Positions 5,356-6,577 of a stretch of 6,577 nt of DNA are shown here, piece by piece. Under the pieces are notes generated by a model, which did no database searches, had not been told where the DNA came from, and was given only the letters and a program-made list of their open reading frames with translations. The position numbers were made by a program, and so were the translations under genes. The DNA comes from Dehalococcoidales bacterium (lineage in GTDB: Bacteria; Chloroflexota; Dehalococcoidia; Dehalococcoidales; Fen-1064), in NCBI GenBank assembly GCA_028712845.1, contig JAQTPO010000108.1, forward strand, positions 1 to 6,577. Direction: 5' to 3'. Position 1 is the first letter of the stretch; each line of letters begins with the position of its first letter.

Positions 5356-6567
5356 ATGGAGTTTGGTTATACCGAAAAACAAGAAGAACTAAGAAAAGAA
5401 ATGAGGGAGTTTTTAGAGAAAGAACTGCCCTCGGATTATGCAGAAGCCAATGTCAGGGAAGACGAAGCTATCGAGAAATTCAATGACGAATTCCAGAAAA
5501 AAGGTGTCAAGAAAGGTTATCCGGCGGCTGGCTGGCCCAAGAAATATGGCGGTATGGGTCTCGGCGCACTGGACCAGGGTGTTCTTGCGGAAGAGGCAAA
5601 CAACTGGGGTGTCCGCTGGGGGAAAGTGGCAGAATATTTCCTGCTTGGTCCAACAATTATGGTTATGGGTACAGAAGAGCAGAAAGCGAGATTTTTGCCG
5701 CCGATTATCCGTGGTGAATCCGTAGGTTTTCAAGCCTACACCGAGCCGAACGCCGGTTCCGATGAAGCCAATATGGAACTGCGGGGCGTGCAGGATGGCG
5801 ATTACTGGGTGCTGAACGGGCAGAAGACCTTTATCACCGGTACTGTAAAACCGGACTGGCTCTTCACACTGGTCAGAACGGCAGAGACCCTGCCGAAGCA
5901 CCGTGGTATTACCCTGTTTATGGTAGAAGCGAATTCTCCCGGTGTTACCTACCGTCCATTAGAGACGATGGCCGGTTCAAGACAGAATGAAATCTTCTAT
6001 GATAACGTGCGTGTGCCGAAGAATAACGTCATCGGTGAGGTCAACCGTGGTTTTTATGCCGCAATGGCGACCTTCGAATTTGAAAGGGCGGCTGTTGTGG
6101 TAGATGCCCGGCGTGGTCTGAGAAAACTGGTAGAGTTTTGCCGTAAAGAGAAGCGCAACGGGAAAGCATTAATTAAAGACCCCGAAGTCAGGAAGTATCT
6201 GGCGGCAATGGCAATGCATCAACAGGCGAGACATCTGACCACATGGTATTCAGTCTGGCATTCGGCGAACCGCGCAAAACTAGGACCGTCAAGATATGAC
6301 TTGAATGCATTCCTGGAGAAAAGCTGGAGACCCGATGGCGCAAACGGCATGATGGATGTGCTGGATATGTACGGACAGCTTGAGCCTACTTCCAAATATG
6401 CTAAATATGAAGGTTTGACAGGTCAATGGTGGGAGAATTCCCGGATTCTGCATCCGGCCGGCACACCGGAGATCTTAAAGGTCGTACTGGGCAATCGAGG
6501 ATTGGGCTTACCGAGGATACCGAGGAAGTTCAATGCGATGATAGCCGCTGAGTTGGGCAAAGAATAG
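5356..6567 (+). CDS. Acyl-CoA dehydrogenase family flavoprotein
   Basis: FAD-dependent alpha,beta-dehydrogenation of an acyl-CoA thioester, with electrons normally passed to electron-transfer flavoprotein; the exact substrate cannot be read. The 403-aa protein has the full three-part fold: N-terminal helical domain (1-122, with GWPKKYGGMGLG at 59-70), the beta domain with the FAD/substrate motif YTEPNAGSD (128-136) and NGQKTFITG (154-162), ending near NVIGEVNRGF (224-233), and the C-terminal helical domain. Where medium-chain enzymes carry the catalytic base before GT, this protein has PAGTPEI (367-372), so that glutamate is absent. Glu243 in FEFERAA sits where isovaleryl/long-chain enzymes place theirs and is the likely base (inferred). 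The central C-terminal region (270-350) diverges from typical members, resembling the FadE-like branch used for branched, aromatic or sterol acyl-CoAs. It is divergent from the pyr operon with no functional tie visible; the gene is complete. Confidence 0.92.
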   Translation: MEFGYTEKQEELRKEMREFLEKELPSDYAEANVREDEAIEKFNDEFQKKGVKKGYPAAGWPKKYGGMGLGALDQGVLAEEANNWGVRWGKVAEYFLLGPTIMVMGTEEQKARFLPPIIRGESVGFQAYTEPNAGSDEANMELRGVQDGDYWVLNGQKTFITGTVKPDWLFTLVRTAETLPKHRGITLFMVEANSPGVTYRPLETMAGSRQNEIFYDNVRVPKNNVIGEVNRGFYAAMATFEFERAAVVVDARRGLRKLVEFCRKEKRNGKALIKDPEVRKYLAAMAMHQQARHLTTWYSVWHSANRAKLGPSRYDLNAFLEKSWRPDGANGMMDVLDMYGQLEPTSKYAKYEGLTGQWWENSRILHPAGTPEILKVVLGNRGLGLPRIPRKFNAMIAAELGKE

Positions 6568-6577
6568 AGCAGTCCGG

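Noticed and set aside
5114..5392. Plus-strand 92-codon frame between the two promoters
   Set aside because: It opens at a TTG without a ribosome-binding site, crosses the acyl-CoA dehydrogenase promoter and overlaps its start in another frame, and its protein has no recognisable features.
5413..5901. Minus-strand frame of 162 codons inside the acyl-CoA dehydrogenase gene
   Set aside because: Antisense to conserved FAD-binding motifs; no ribosome-binding site or family resemblance.
1..6577. CRISPR array, tRNA or rRNA genes
   Set aside because: No regularly spaced direct repeats, and no tRNA or rRNA sequence recognised on either strand.

Overview
The window is a bacterial chromosome segment of moderate G+C content. 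It carries most of a de novo pyrimidine biosynthesis operon on the minus strand and a divergent acyl-CoA dehydrogenase gene on the plus strand. The gene order pyrR-pyrB-pyrC-carA under a PyrR attenuator, the fused PyrB, and a nearby soluble-type acyl-CoA dehydrogenase suggest a Chloroflexota (Dehalococcoidia-like) genome. That assignment is a low-to-moderate confidence inference; there is no rRNA or other phylogenetic marker here.

Layout, left to right. Positions 1-280 hold no gene I can support. They contain three short interspersed palindromic-type repeats (90-125, 193-220, 232-281); in 1-89 I see nothing else. Positions 281-562 (minus) encode a 93-residue GIY-YIG nuclease-like protein lying between two inverted repeat copies (232-281 and 571-609). 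The right-hand copy is fused in frame to the 3' end of carA. Then, all on the minus strand and read right to left, come pyrR (4948-4355), pyrB (4371-2956), pyrC (2956-1700) and carA (1700-555). pyrR/pyrB overlap by 17 bp, and pyrB/pyrC and pyrC/carA each overlap by 1 bp as TAATG. Upstream of pyrR is a clear PyrR attenuator: a consensus PyrR-binding hairpin, a 14-bp antiterminator pairing, and an intrinsic terminator that ends at the pyrR start codon. Positions 5045-5355 hold two divergent promoter candidates, a small palindrome with direct repeats, and a leader of about 160 nt for the acyl-CoA dehydrogenase gene (5356-6567, plus).

How the genes work together. CarA (glutaminase subunit) supplies ammonia for carbamoyl phosphate, PyrB makes carbamoyl aspartate, PyrC closes it to dihydroorotate, and PyrR senses UMP/UTP and shuts the operon off by attenuation. 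The partner gene carB is not in the window. If it is the next gene, it is separated from carA by the GIY-YIG/repeat block, a break in an otherwise tightly overlapping operon.

The most notable points are: the GIY-YIG gene boxed by inverted repeats at the carA 3' end, which rewrites the CarA C-terminus; the three-part PyrB (catalytic domain with an extra insertion of about 33 residues, PyrI-type zinc domain, cysteine-less Ada-like tail); a PyrC with about 19 residues missing between two metal ligands; and a pyrR Shine-Dalgarno embedded in the attenuator terminator.
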